A stretch of 64,000 nt of DNA from Prevotella ihumii (GTDB lineage Bacteria > Bacteroidota > Bacteroidia > Bacteroidales > Bacteroidaceae). Shown piece after piece: positions 7,862-16,655 of this stretch. The stretch lies in the NCBI RefSeq assembly GCF_900155655.1, contig NZ_LT706987.1, positions 2,949,006-3,013,005 on the forward strand, read 5' to 3'. The first letter of the stretch is position 1, and every line of letters begins with the position of its first letter. The position numbers were made by a program, and so were the translations under genes. The notes under the pieces are model-generated. The model saw only the letters and a list, made by a program, of their open reading frames with translations, did no database searches and was not told the DNA's origin.

Positions 7862-8698
7862 TTACACCTTATTATATACTTTTGCACCCGCTTGGAGGGC
7901 TGCACCTATAGCTGTGCAAAACTCAGCGTATTCGGGTATGATGAAATGCACACCATAGAGGCGTTCCATCAATGGGAAGAGTATTTTGCATTGAGGCAGC
8001 AAGGTGAGGTTGCCTATCATTACAAAATCTTTGATACCACTATTGAGCGAACTCAATATTGTGGATGAACCAATGGATTGGAGCACCAAGCAGATGAGCC
8101 CCAGTGCAATGTCTTCGCGTGAAGCATCGCCCTGAGCGTTGGCAAAGAGTGAGGCTGTGGCGTCCATAGGCAACCCTGGGAGGGGAGAAGACGAAATATC
8201 GCCAATCTGAAGATTAATGTGCGAGATGTCGCCACGCATTCCAAGGTCGGAAATGACGTCTATATTGTCGGTATTGAGCAATAAACGAGAGAGTCCGCTC
8301 AATGTTCCACCGCCAATACCTATACCTCCGATGTGGCTAATCCTGTCGCCATCACATTCTACAATCGAAGTTCCTGTACCCATAGAAACCACCAACATAC
8401 GGTCGATTTTTGCCTCGAAACGGGCACCAAGTCCATCTGCTAAGAACTCGTCCGCCTTTTCGGTAGGCAGTCCGTAGATAGGTTTGTCGATATAAGCCGA
8501 ACCTACCCCCGTGACCATTACTTTTTCAACATCGGCAAGTTCTATCTTATTGTCGTACAAGTACTTACCAAAAGCTCCGTAAAGCGATGTGATAGGGTCG
8601 GTAGCCTTGATGCGCAAAGGGCAAACCACCTTGCCATCACGTATGCCAACAATCTTGGTTGTAGAAATACCTACATCTATTCCAATTGCGATTTTCAT
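7862..8698 (-). CDS. coaW: Type II pantothenate kinase
   Basis: 278 residues of the acetate kinase/ASKHA fold. The N-terminal phosphate-binding motif reads GIDVGISTTKIVG, followed by the second ATP motif MGTGTSIVE near residue 105 and GGIGIGGGTLSGL near residue 125, all typical of type II (eukaryotic-like) pantothenate kinases. It phosphorylates pantothenate at the first step of coenzyme A synthesis in the cytoplasm. The gene is divergent from the HU gene, with a promoter box (minus-strand TACCTTTG) at 8724-8731 just before it. Confidence 0.85.
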   Translation of the reverse strand: MKIAIGIDVGISTTKIVGIRDGKVVCPLRIKATDPITSLYGAFGKYLYDNKIELADVEKVMVTGVGSAYIDKPIYGLPTEKADEFLADGLGARFEAKIDRMLVVSMGTGTSIVECDGDRISHIGGIGIGGGTLSGLSRLLLNTDNIDVISDLGMRGDISHINLQIGDISSSPLPGLPMDATASLFANAQGDASREDIALGLICLVLQSIGSSTILSSLNSGIKDFVMIGNLTLLPQCKILFPLMERLYGVHFIIPEYAEFCTAIGAALQAGAKVYNKV

Positions 8699-8723
8699 AT
8701 TACCTTATATATAATTGTGGCGC

Positions 8724-8731
8724 AAAGGTAC
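8724..8731 (-). promoter_or_regulatory. -7 promoter box of coaW
   Basis: The minus strand reads TACCTTTG followed by CGCC. It matches TAnnTTTG and lies 25 bp before the coaW start codon. Confidence 0.6.
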
Positions 8732-8814
8732 AAAAAAAACGATATTTGGATAGCATAAGATAGATATTTTCCAAAAAAACACTAAAAATATTTCTCTATT
8801 TAGCTGAAAATGAG

Positions 8815-8822
8815 TATCTTTG
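8815..8822 (+). promoter_or_regulatory. -7 promoter box of the HU gene
   Basis: TATCTTTG followed by CATT matches TAnnTTTG and is 58 bp before the HU start codon. The upstream T-rich stretch at 8791-8796 may supply the -33 element. Confidence 0.6.
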
Positions 8823-8880
8823 CATTCCGTTATGACGAGATAGAAATTAAGAATATCATTAACTGTATAATTGTAACAAA

Positions 8881-9159
8881 ATGACAAAAGCAGATATTAT
8901 CAATGAGATCGCCTCTTCTACAGGTATTGCAAAGAAAGATGTTTCGGCAGTAGTAGAATCGTTTATGGACGCTATCAAAGACAGCATGCTGAAAAAGAAG
9001 GAGAATGTCTATCTCCGTGGTTTTGGTAGCTTCATTGTAAAGCATCGTGCTGAAAAAACAGCTCGTAATATTTCAAAGAATACTACGATTACCATTCCTG
9101 CACACAACTTTCCAAGCTTCAAGCCTGCAAAGATTTTTATTGAGGATATGAAGAAATAA
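8881..9159 (+). CDS. HU family DNA-binding protein
   Basis: 92 residues, the usual length for HU/IHF proteins. The N-terminal helices (MTKADIINEIASSTGIAKKDV) and the segment VYLRGFGSFIVKHRAEKTARN with the following beta arm match the HU fold; the conserved proline-tip region appears as ITIPAHNFPSFKPAKIF. HU dimers bend DNA and shape the nucleoid. It is the first gene of a probable unit with the tiny basic protein and RNase G genes downstream. The distinct -7 box upstream supports the start. Confidence 0.95.
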   Translation: MTKADIINEIASSTGIAKKDVSAVVESFMDAIKDSMLKKKENVYLRGFGSFIVKHRAEKTARNISKNTTITIPAHNFPSFKPAKIFIEDMKK

Positions 9160-9199
9160 ACAAACAAAACAAATAATAACATTTTAAACATTTAAAGCT

Positions 9200-9289
9200 A
9201 TGCCAAACGGAAAGAAGAAAAAGGGACACAAGATGGCTACGCACAAGCGTAAAAAGAGATTAAGAAAGAACAGACATAAGAGCAAGTAA
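9200..9289 (+). CDS. Tiny basic protein of 29 aa
   Basis: ATG at 9200 opens a 29-codon frame, MPNGKKKKGHKMATHKRKKR... ending RHKSK, in which about two thirds of residues are lysine, arginine or histidine. Such a composition is typical of ribosome-bound proteins. I recall similar very short proteins before the RNase G gene in other Bacteroidales, but could not check this. It lies 40 bp after HU and before rng, so co-transcription is likely. Nucleic acid or ribosome binding is an inference from composition. Confidence 0.75.
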   Translation: MPNGKKKKGHKMATHKRKKRLRKNRHKSK

Positions 9290-9339
9290 GCCCCAAAAGG
9301 GCTGAAGACTCTAAAAAAGTCGTTCAACACAACGGGGCT

Positions 9340-9396
9340 TGTCATCGCAACAAACTCTTATCCCGAGAGTGCGACGACACGTCTCGCTTTTTAGTA
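9340..9396 (+). promoter_or_regulatory. Structured leader before rng
   Basis: TCATCGCA pairs with TGCGACGA and an inner ACTCT pairs with AGAGT, giving one long hairpin about 45 bp before the RNase G start. No terminator T run follows, so it is more likely a processing or control element than a terminator. Confidence 0.45.
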
Positions 9397-9436
9397 CAAA
9401 TAAGTACCTGAAAAGGACTTATAAGAAAAGAAGAAA

Positions 9437-11008
9437 ATGACAAGCGAAGTAATTATTGATGCCCAACAGAAAGAGATTTCAATAGCATTGCTTGAGGATA
9501 AACGATTGGTAGAATACCAACGTGAACCAAGAGAAGCGAATTTCTCAGTGGGAAATATCTACGTTGCAAAGGTCAAAAAACTGATGCCAGGACTTAACGC
9601 CTGTTTCGTAGATGTAGGATATGAACGCGACGCATTTCTTCATTATCTTGACTTAGGAGGTCAGTTCAACTCCTTTGCTAAATATCTCAAGCAGGTTCAA
9701 AGCGATAGGAAAAAACTCTTCCCCATACAAAAAGCAAGTAAGCTACCTGATTTGCAGAAAGACGGAAGTATTCAGAACACACTGCAAGTAGGACAGGAAG
9801 TATTGGTACAGATAGTAAAAGAGCCTATATCAACCAAAGGACCACGCCTTACAGGCGAAATTTCGTTCGCAGGGCGTTACATCGTACTCATACCATTTGG
9901 GGATAAAGTAAATGTTTCCACAAAGATTAAAAGTGGTGAAGAACGTGCTCGCCTAAAGCAACTCATACAGAGTATTTGCCCTAAAAACTTCGGGGTAATC
10001 GTTCGAACAGTGGCGGAAGGAAAGCGAGTAGCCGAGCTCGATGCTGAAATGAAAATACTCTTAAATCGTTGGAATGAAGCGATAACAAAGGTACAAAAGA
10101 CACAAGAGCGACCACAACTCATTTTTGAAGAGACAGGACGTGCAGTAGCAATGCTCCGAGACCTCTTCAACCCAACCTATGAGAATATTTATGTGAATGA
10201 TGAGGAGATATGCAATGCCGTACAACACTATGTTTCACTCATTGCCCCTGAAAAGGCGAACATCGTAAAGAAGTACAATGGCAAGCAACCTATCTTTGAC
10301 AACTTTGACGTAACCAAGCAAATAAAATCAAGCTTTGGAAAGACGATTAATTACGGACACGGTTGTTACATCATCATAGAGCATACGGAGGCTATGCACG
10401 TTGTAGATGTGAATAGCGGAAACCGACAGAAAGAAAAGGCACAAGAGCAGAATGCACTTGATACCAACCTTGGTGCAGCAGACGAAATTGCACGCCAACT
10501 CAGATTGAGAGATATGGGTGGAATTATCGTTGTCGACTTCATAGATATGAATCTTGCAGAAGACAGACAGATGCTATATGAGCGTATGTGCAAAGCAATG
10601 CAGAAAGACCGCGCTCGACACAATATTCTGCCGCTCAGTAAGTTTGGTTTGATGCAAATAACTCGCCAACGTGTGCGCCCAGTGATGGATGTTGATGTGG
10701 CTGAAGATTGCCCCACTTGTTTCGGAACAGGAAAGATACGCTCAAGTATCTTATTTACCGACCAGTTGGAACGCAAGATTGACCGCCTCGTAAACAAAAT
10801 TGGGGTTAAGAAATTCTATTTGCACGTACACCCTTACGTGGCTGCTTACATCAATCAGGGCATTATTTCCCTAAAGAGAAAGTGGCAATTGAAGTACGGA
10901 TTGGGGGTAAATATCATTCCTTCACAGAAACTTGCGTTTATGCAATACGAATTTTACGATGCGAAACAACACTTTCTTGATATGAAGGAAACCAACGATA
11001 AGTCGTAA
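9437..11008 (+). CDS. rng: Ribonuclease E/G family endoribonuclease
   Basis: 523 residues, the length of RNase G rather than full RNase E. An S1 RNA-binding region lies near residues 35-125 (VGNIYVAKVKKLMPGLNACFVDVG). The catalytic core contains VDVNSG near residue 325 and VDFIDM near residue 366, the aspartate-rich magnesium site. A zinc-link CPTC is near residue 424. The enzyme cuts single-stranded RNA in rRNA maturation and mRNA decay. It probably forms a unit with the tiny basic protein gene upstream; a hairpin in the gap could mediate autoregulation. A strong terminator closes the unit. Confidence 0.95.
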   Translation: MTSEVIIDAQQKEISIALLEDKRLVEYQREPREANFSVGNIYVAKVKKLMPGLNACFVDVGYERDAFLHYLDLGGQFNSFAKYLKQVQSDRKKLFPIQKASKLPDLQKDGSIQNTLQVGQEVLVQIVKEPISTKGPRLTGEISFAGRYIVLIPFGDKVNVSTKIKSGEERARLKQLIQSICPKNFGVIVRTVAEGKRVAELDAEMKILLNRWNEAITKVQKTQERPQLIFEETGRAVAMLRDLFNPTYENIYVNDEEICNAVQHYVSLIAPEKANIVKKYNGKQPIFDNFDVTKQIKSSFGKTINYGHGCYIIIEHTEAMHVVDVNSGNRQKEKAQEQNALDTNLGAADEIARQLRLRDMGGIIVVDFIDMNLAEDRQMLYERMCKAMQKDRARHNILPLSKFGLMQITRQRVRPVMDVDVAEDCPTCFGTGKIRSSILFTDQLERKIDRLVNKIGVKKFYLHVHPYVAAYINQGIISLKRKWQLKYGLGVNIIPSQKLAFMQYEFYDAKQHFLDMKETNDKS

Positions 11009-11060
11009 GTCAAGGCTTACTCGTTTATTAAAAGATAATGAAAGAATAATGTGATACTAC

Positions 11061-11105
11061 AAAAAGAGGATGCACTATTGATAGTGCATCCTCTTTTCTT
11101 TTTTG
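11061..11105 (+). terminator. Terminator after rng
   Basis: A perfect 13-bp stem GAGGATGCACTAT / ATAGTGCATCCTC with a 2-base loop, followed by TTTTCTTTTTTG. Confidence 0.9.
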
Positions 11106-11399
11106 TTTGACCTCCCATACTGACGTGGATAGCACCCCGCATATAACCAAAGTTTATCTTCCTTTCTTTGCTCTTTATCTCTTTTTTTTGCTGTTTAGCC
11201 TACAATAGGTGAGGGGGATAATCTTTTTTCTTTTTATTGCAGATTATCTGACGATTGATAACTCACTGTTCTACAATTATTTATACATCGATATAGGAGA
11301 ATGATTATAAGTGTATAGATTTTGTCTATTTGTTTTAAAAAGATTATTGCTTAACTTTGCATCATCAAAACAATAGAAACAATTAAAAAATAGATAAGT

Positions 11400-11590
11400 T
11401 ACTATGTTTGCAAAGGCTAACACACTAAGACAAGTCGGATGCCGCTCTTCGGAGGCTTCGCGCCTCCGGCCGCATGGCAAACCACCGCGGTGTTTTTCAT
11501 AGTCTGCAAGGAAAAAGTTGGTACGATAATAATTGGATTGTATATTTGTAGTGCAAACGACAAATGACAAACAATTAGAACCGTACCGAT
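11400..11590 (+). ncRNA. Candidate bridge RNA region of the IS110 element
   Basis: IS110-group elements are known to encode a bridge RNA in the non-coding end before the recombinase gene. Here that region carries GGAGGC/GCCTCC (11451-11467), CACCGCGGTG, and GC-rich sequence unlike the AT-rich flank. Exact RNA ends and binding loops cannot be set by eye. Confidence 0.4.
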
Positions 11591-12670
11591 ATGCAAAGAA
11601 ACAAAATTTCCTTCAAAGGACAAAAGATTTACATCGGAATTGATGTGCATGCAAAAACTTGGGAGATCTGTGTGCTGACCGAGTCGGGTTACAAAGAGAG
11701 GCACCCGCAGCAAGCCTCCGCAAAGACGCTCTTTGACTTTTTGAAGAAGCATTTCCCTGATGGCGAGTACCATGCCGTGTATGAGTCAGGCTTCAGTGGT
11801 TTTTCCACATACTACGCTCTCAAGGAGTACGGCATCAACTGTGTCGTGACCCATGCCGCGGATGTTCCGACCACCCAGTACGAGGAGGTGATGAAGACCG
11901 ATAAGGTAGATGCAGCCAAACTTGCGCGCTCCTTGCGCGCCGGTGACATCCGTCCCATATACATCCGTGAGAAAGAGAATATCGATGACAGGTCAGTCAT
12001 CCGCATAAGGAAGACCATACAGAAACAACTCTCTGGCTACAAGGCAAGGGTGAAACACCTGCTGCACTGCAATGGCGTGGAGATACCCGAGCGGTTCGCA
12101 AGACCGGGGACGCACTGGTCAAAGGCTTTCATCAAATGGCTCAAGGAGGATGTCGTGCTGCTTTCCTCCTCAAGATTGTCGTTGGACTTGCTCGTCAAGC
12201 AGGTGGAGACGATACGCCAGACACTCTTGGACGCGACAAAATCCATACGAAAGCTTGCGCAGACCGACAGGTACAGGAACAATTACGAGCTTCTGATATC
12301 GATACCCGGCATAGGTGTAAGTGTAGCCATGTGCATACTGACAGAAATCTACGATGTGAAGAGATTCCGTAACGAGAACCAGTTCGCCAGTTATCTCGGC
12401 CTGATACCGACCTGTCATAGCAGTGGAGAGAAAACCGCAAGCGGAGAGAAGACTTTCCGTGGCAACAAGCATCTCGGACCGATGATCATAGAGGCTGCAT
12501 GGATAGCCATCTACAGAGATTACGGACTGGGAATGGCCTATGCCAGATACAAGCAGTCCATGAAACCGCAGGAGGCCATAGTCAAAATAGCCAGAAAGAT
12601 GTCCAACATCATTTTCTCGGTACTCAAGAACAGTAGGAAATATGAGCCATACAGATGGGATAAAGAATAA
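11591..12670 (+). CDS. IS110 family transposase (DEDD recombinase)
   Basis: 359 residues. The N-terminal RuvC-like domain shows GIDVHAKTWEI (first acid), YESGFSGF and KTDKVDAAKLARSLR (last acids), the DEDD pattern of IS110. The C-terminal Tnp_20 domain shows LISIPGIGVSVAMCILTEI, then SYLGLIPTCHSSGEKTASG, with the serine-rich active-site region. The gene is intact, so the element could be active. IS110 elements have no clear terminal repeats, so I cannot fix the ends. Base composition is richer in GC than the surroundings. Confidence 0.95.
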   Translation: MQRNKISFKGQKIYIGIDVHAKTWEICVLTESGYKERHPQQASAKTLFDFLKKHFPDGEYHAVYESGFSGFSTYYALKEYGINCVVTHAADVPTTQYEEVMKTDKVDAAKLARSLRAGDIRPIYIREKENIDDRSVIRIRKTIQKQLSGYKARVKHLLHCNGVEIPERFARPGTHWSKAFIKWLKEDVVLLSSSRLSLDLLVKQVETIRQTLLDATKSIRKLAQTDRYRNNYELLISIPGIGVSVAMCILTEIYDVKRFRNENQFASYLGLIPTCHSSGEKTASGEKTFRGNKHLGPMIIEAAWIAIYRDYGLGMAYARYKQSMKPQEAIVKIARKMSNIIFSVLKNSRKYEPYRWDKE

Positions 12671-12733
12671 CATACAGACTTTCGGACAACTTCATAAAAC
12701 GACTCCTTTTCATAATTGATGGACCTTCGGGTG

Positions 12734-12907
12734 TCATCTCCGATAAGATTGTTGCGTTTTACCTATATTCTGAAGAAGTAAATTGTTGGGCGGATACGTC
12801 CGTGTCAACTCATAGAAGTTTGTCTGATAGGTCTGTTGTTCGTAGCCTTTCCATACCCGGTGTTCCCATGCCGGGCTGGTGGCTGTTGCTTCTTCTAAAG
12901 TCATCGT
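12734..12907 (-). CDS. Possible small or remnant gene of unknown function
   Basis: A minus-strand frame starting MTLEEATATSPAWEHRVWKG and running 57 residues. It is rich in aromatic residues (YEQQTYQTNFYELTRTYPP), which looks more protein-like than a random frame. It lies between the IS110 transposase and dps and could be the remainder of a gene hit by the IS or part of the IS end. No family recognised. Confidence 0.25.
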   Translation of the reverse strand, partial: TMTLEEATATSPAWEHRVWKGYEQQTYQTNFYELTRTYPPNNLLLQNIGKTQQSYRR

Positions 12908-12995
12908 ACTAATAAACTTCACGCTAAGTGATTGATAATGAACAGTTAATAAATTACAAATATTTTCCAATTATTTGGAAAGCAACATAGAAGAT

Positions 12996-13502
12996 ATGAA
13001 TACTTTAGAATTTACAGGATTAGACGAAAAGAAAGTAAAGAACATCATTAGTGGTTTGGCTCAGCTTTTGGCTGATTATCAAATTTATTACACCAATCTT
13101 CGCAACTTGCATTGGAATGTAAAGGGCCACGGTTTCTTTATTATGCACGAGAAATACGAAGAGATGTATAACATTGCAGCAACACAGATTGACGACATTG
13201 CAGAACGTATTCTCCAGTTGGGTGGTAAACCTGAAAGTCGTTTCAGCGAATATCTCAAGGTTTCTGCAATCAAGGAAATCGAGGGTGTAGATTGTGGCAA
13301 GCAAGCTATCGAGCTCATTCTCTCTTATTACAAGTTGCTTATTGCGCAAGAACGTGCAATTATTGAAGCAGCAAGCGAGGCTGGCGACGATGTAACAGCC
13401 GACTTGATGACAGGTTGGATTGCTGCACAGGAAAAGAGCATTTGGATGCTTGTGGCTTTCTCACAGGAGAAACACCATGGTGAATGTGGTTGCGAAAAGT
13501 GA
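12996..13502 (+). CDS. dps: Dps ferritin-like DNA protection protein
   Basis: The ATG at 12996 (MNTLEFTGLDEKK) is preferred over an upstream TTG because it gives the usual Dps start and length (168 residues). Conserved ferroxidase-site residues of the dimer interface are visible: NLHWNVKGHGFFIMHEKYEEMY near residue 40 and ATQIDDIAERI near residue 62. Dps forms a dodecamer that oxidises and stores iron and protects DNA during oxidative stress and starvation. It stands alone with its own terminator. The C-terminus ends in a cysteine-containing ECGCEK tail. Confidence 0.95.
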   Translation: MNTLEFTGLDEKKVKNIISGLAQLLADYQIYYTNLRNLHWNVKGHGFFIMHEKYEEMYNIAATQIDDIAERILQLGGKPESRFSEYLKVSAIKEIEGVDCGKQAIELILSYYKLLIAQERAIIEAASEAGDDVTADLMTGWIAAQEKSIWMLVAFSQEKHHGECGCEK

Positions 13503-13528
13503 TAAAAACAGTTTTTCCATAGGTGTAG

Positions 13529-13563
13529 AGGTTGTGTTGTCGAGAGCACAACCTTTTTTTTTG
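13529..13563 (+). terminator. Terminator after dps
   Basis: AGGTTGTG / CACAACCT stem with a 10-base loop followed by an uninterrupted run of nine or more T. Confidence 0.9.
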
Positions 13564-13656
13564 TGTTTATCAATGTTATAACCTCCTTTGATGAGTCTTG
13601 CAATGATAGTTATTGGTGGTAATTTGCTCCCAATTAGGATTGATGCTTCCAATGCC

Positions 13657-14112
13657 TCAAAATACAGCGTCAGCACCCCAAACTAACAATGCGTATCGCA
13701 TTACTTTTCCAAGGCTAATGCTTAATATGCTTACAAAAAGATTAGCACGGGTAAGTCCTAAAACAATGGTTATAGCACTTCCGAGAATGGGAATAAAGGC
13801 AAAAAAGCCCATCCAAGCTCCGTGTCCAGCCATAAATCGTTCAGCTTTATCCAATGATTCTTTCTTTACGCGTAGATATTTCTCTATCCATACAAGGTTG
13901 CCTTGTCGTCCAATGGCATAATTGAACATACCACCAAGCACATTGCCTATGCTGGCATAAATCACGAGTGGTAGAGGATTTAACCCGCCAGCTAATAGTC
14001 CAAGCATTACCGCCTCACTACTAAAAGGAAAGAAACTACCTGCTAAAAATGAAGCTATAAGCATACCCCAATAGCCGTAATCGAGCAATAGGTGCGTGAT
14101 AAAATCTATCAT
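13657..14112 (-). CDS. DedA/YqaA-type membrane protein
   Basis: 151 residues with several hydrophobic helices. The segment FLAGSFFPFSSEAVMLGLLAGG and the glycine-rich NVLGGMFNYAIGRQG, followed by FMAGHGAWMGFFAFIPILGSAITIVLGL, match the short DedA-like (SNARE-associated/VTT) proteins related to YqaA. Family members act in lipid scrambling or membrane homeostasis; the exact role of this short type is not known. It lies convergent to dps and downstream of another membrane protein gene on the same strand. Confidence 0.85.
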   Translation of the reverse strand: MIDFITHLLLDYGYWGMLIASFLAGSFFPFSSEAVMLGLLAGGLNPLPLVIYASIGNVLGGMFNYAIGRQGNLVWIEKYLRVKKESLDKAERFMAGHGAWMGFFAFIPILGSAITIVLGLTRANLFVSILSISLGKVMRYALLVWGADAVF

Positions 14113-14190
14113 TTATATTAGAAAAACTATTATTTGTGTTATAAAAAAACTATTATCTATATTGGAAAAACAATCATTTATATAAAAAAA
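14113..14190. repeat. AT-rich degenerate tandem repeat
   Basis: About three imperfect copies of a 22-24 bp unit of the form ttatatTagaaaaActattattt separate the two membrane protein genes. Possibly slippage-derived; no promoter box seen in it. Confidence 0.4.
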
Positions 14191-15127
14191 TATTAGGAAG
14201 CACAGCCCATAAATTATACATTGTCAATATTATCGTACCAAGGGCGATTACCTTAAAAGTAAAATTTGATAACTTAGAATGTGTTAATGCAAAATAATGT
14301 CCAATAAGCGGAGATGCAGAAGTAATAATACAACCCAAAAGTGCTTCAAAGTGTTGGGGTTGTAAGCATAAGAAAACAATAGAAAACCACGCAATAGCAA
14401 TGAATGCGCCATAGAGCATTCGGGTGCGAATATTGTCGTTTCGCTTTTCTATCAAGCAATGCGATGTGCCGATTATGGCACAAAGAATAATCCAAGCAGC
14501 TGTTATGATTTGGCTAATGGATAGCAATTCATAGTTGCATATTGTTTCAAACTCGGCTAAAGCTGTATAGTGGGCAAGGAATGTATCAAGGTTGCCATTC
14601 CAAAGGAAATACCCTACGTATAATAAGTTTGGAAGTAGCACCCCCAATACCGATGCTACATAGTTTTTAGCACTCGCAGCTAACAGGTTGGTGGCTAAAA
14701 GTAACCATAACAATGGAAGAAGGTAGAGCGTATGTACCCAAACTATGCTACTGATGCCAATGCACAGAAACGCATAGAAAAGCCACCCCTGAGCAGTGTG
14801 TTGCTGGTAACTTCTGAAGGCGCACGTATAAAATCCTGCTATGCATAGGATAACGATAGCAGCCCTAATAGATATAAATTGAAAAGTTGCCATAGTAGTG
14901 AATACCATAAAGCAACACGAAACCATACGACTATAAATACGTATGAGTGCATTCTCATTATTGAGTTCTATCATTAAATAGGTAGAAAACATCAAGCAAA
15001 CCAATGACGGAATAGCCGAATAATCGAATAGGCTGACAATACCCCATATCAAAATAGCAAATGGCGTTACCACAGGTAACAGCCATCTGCTTTCAGCTAT
15101 AACATTTTGTAATCGTTTTTGTTGCAT
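14174..15127 (-). CDS. Polytopic membrane protein of unknown function
   Basis: 317 residues with about ten hydrophobic segments, starting MQQKRLQNVIAESRWLLPVV and ending VLPNIFLYK. No catalytic motif can be picked out. Proteins of this size and topology between housekeeping genes are common in Bacteroidales and may act in envelope synthesis, but this is only context. It is followed by the DedA-like gene on the same strand, with a short AT-rich repeat between them. Confidence 0.75.
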   Translation of the reverse strand: MQQKRLQNVIAESRWLLPVVTPFAILIWGIVSLFDYSAIPSLVCLMFSTYLMIELNNENALIRIYSRMVSCCFMVFTTMATFQFISIRAAIVILCIAGFYTCAFRSYQQHTAQGWLFYAFLCIGISSIVWVHTLYLLPLLWLLLATNLLAASAKNYVASVLGVLLPNLLYVGYFLWNGNLDTFLAHYTALAEFETICNYELLSISQIITAAWIILCAIIGTSHCLIEKRNDNIRTRMLYGAFIAIAWFSIVFLCLQPQHFEALLGCIITSASPLIGHYFALTHSKLSNFTFKVIALGTIILTMYNLWAVLPNIFLYK

Positions 15128-15316
15128 TGAAGAGAATGATTTAACCCAACGAAGAGCATAATTCGCCGCAAATGGGGCTTGGGTTTAACGCAAACCATTT
15201 TTGGGCTTAACGCTAATCGTTTTTGGGTTTTAATGAGACGAGCAGCACCTGTGTCAAGTCAAAAAAACAATGATAAAGTCTGCCCAACTTTAGATAATTG
15301 CAATCCTAAAGCTCCT

Positions 15317-16588
15317 TTATTTCAGGTCTTTACCTATATCTCTGCGGAAATATTTATCCTTGTAGACTATCTTTTCAGCTTCGGTAAAGCTCTTGCGGAG
15401 TGCTTCTTCCTTATCTTTTCCATACGAGGAAACAGCTATCACACGACCTCCATTGGTCACCACTTGCCCATCTTTTAAGGCTGTACCACTATGGAACACC
15501 ACCGAACCTTCTACCTTGTCGATGCCAGAGATAATGTGTCCTTTCTCGTAAGCCTCTGGATAACCACCGCTTACAAGCATTACGCACACGGCTGCACGGT
15601 CGTCAAACTCGATAGAACGTGTATCAAGATTGCCTTCAGCCACACCTTCGAACAAGTCGACAATGTCCGACTTCAAGCGCAACATCACGCTTTCGGTTTC
15701 AGGGTCGCCCATTCGGCAATTGTATTCTATCACCATTGGCTCGCCGTCCACATTGATAAGTCCGAAGAAGATAAAGCCCTTATAGTCTATTCCTTCAGCT
15801 TTCAGACCCTCAACCGTAGGTTTGATAACACGTGTTTCCACCTTTTGCATCCACTCTTGGGTTGCGAAAGGCACTGGCGAGACACTTCCCATACCCCCAG
15901 TATTTAGTCCTGTGTCGCCTTCTCCAATGCGTTTGTAGTCCTTAGCTTCAGGAAGAATTTTATAATGTTCGCCATCGGTCAATACAAACACCGAACATTC
16001 GATGCCAGAGAGGAACTCTTCGATAACCACTTTTGCAGATGCGTTGCCGAACATACCACCCAACATTTCTTTCAACTCCTTCTTTGCCTCCTCCAATGTA
16101 GGAAGAATAAGCACGCCTTTGCCTGCTGCCAAGCCGTCAGCCTTCAACACGTATGGGGCTTTAAGGGTTTCTAAGAACTTCAATCCTTCCTCAACGGTAG
16201 TGCCATCAAAGGTTTCGTAAGCCGCTGTAGGAATGTTATGACGCTTCATAAACGCCTTGGCAAAGTCTTTGCTACCTTCCAATACAGCCCCCGCCTTCGA
16301 TGGACCGATAACAGGAATAGCCTTTGTACGCTCGTCGGCTGCAAAGTTGTCGTATATACCCTTCACCAATGGGTCTTCAGGGCCAACTACCACCATATCA
16401 ACGTGGTTGTCAATACTAAACTGGCGTAGTTTGTCGAACTCGTTAACACCAATTGCTACATTCTCACCACAGTCAGTTGTGCCTGCATTACCAGGTGCAA
16501 TAAACAGTTTACTGCACTTCTTGCTTTGCGAAATCTTCCAAGCGAGGGCGTGTTCTCTGCCACCGCTGCCTAAGAGTAGTATATTCAT
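15317..16588 (-). CDS. purD: Phosphoribosylamine-glycine ligase
   Basis: The start at 16588 ([19 protein letters not shown]) is preferred over the upstream ATG at 16603 because it matches the conserved PurD N-terminus. The protein is 423 residues, with the ATP-grasp region [13 protein letters not shown] near residue 142 and [17 protein letters not shown] near residue 188, then [13 protein letters not shown] and the metal-site [10 protein letters not shown] near residue 283. It makes glycinamide ribonucleotide in purine synthesis. Located downstream of the peptidase gene on the same strand. Confidence 0.95.
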   Translation of the reverse strand: MNILLLGSGGREHALAWKISQSKKCSKLFIAPGNAGTTDCGENVAIGVNEFDKLRQFSIDNHVDMVVVGPEDPLVKGIYDNFAADERTKAIPVIGPSKAGAVLEGSKDFAKAFMKRHNIPTAAYETFDGTTVEEGLKFLETLKAPYVLKADGLAAGKGVLILPTLEEAKKELKEMLGGMFGNASAKVVIEEFLSGIECSVFVLTDGEHYKILPEAKDYKRIGEGDTGLNTGGMGSVSPVPFATQEWMQKVETRVIKPTVEGLKAEGIDYKGFIFFGLINVDGEPMVIEYNCRMGDPETESVMLRLKSDIVDLFEGVAEGNLDTRSIEFDDRAAVCVMLVSGGYPEAYEKGHIISGIDKVEGSVVFHSGTALKDGQVVTNGGRVIAVSSYGKDKEEALRKSFTEAEKIVYKDKYFRRDIGKDLK

Positions 16589-16655
16589 AATGTCTGAAAG
16601 CAACCTCCCTTAGCCCCTCTCTGTTGAGTGAGAAGGAGTAAGGGAGGCTATGTTT

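Noticed and set aside
12170..12673. Minus-strand frame of 167 codons
   Set aside because: It is antisense to the IS110 transposase, which has all family motifs.
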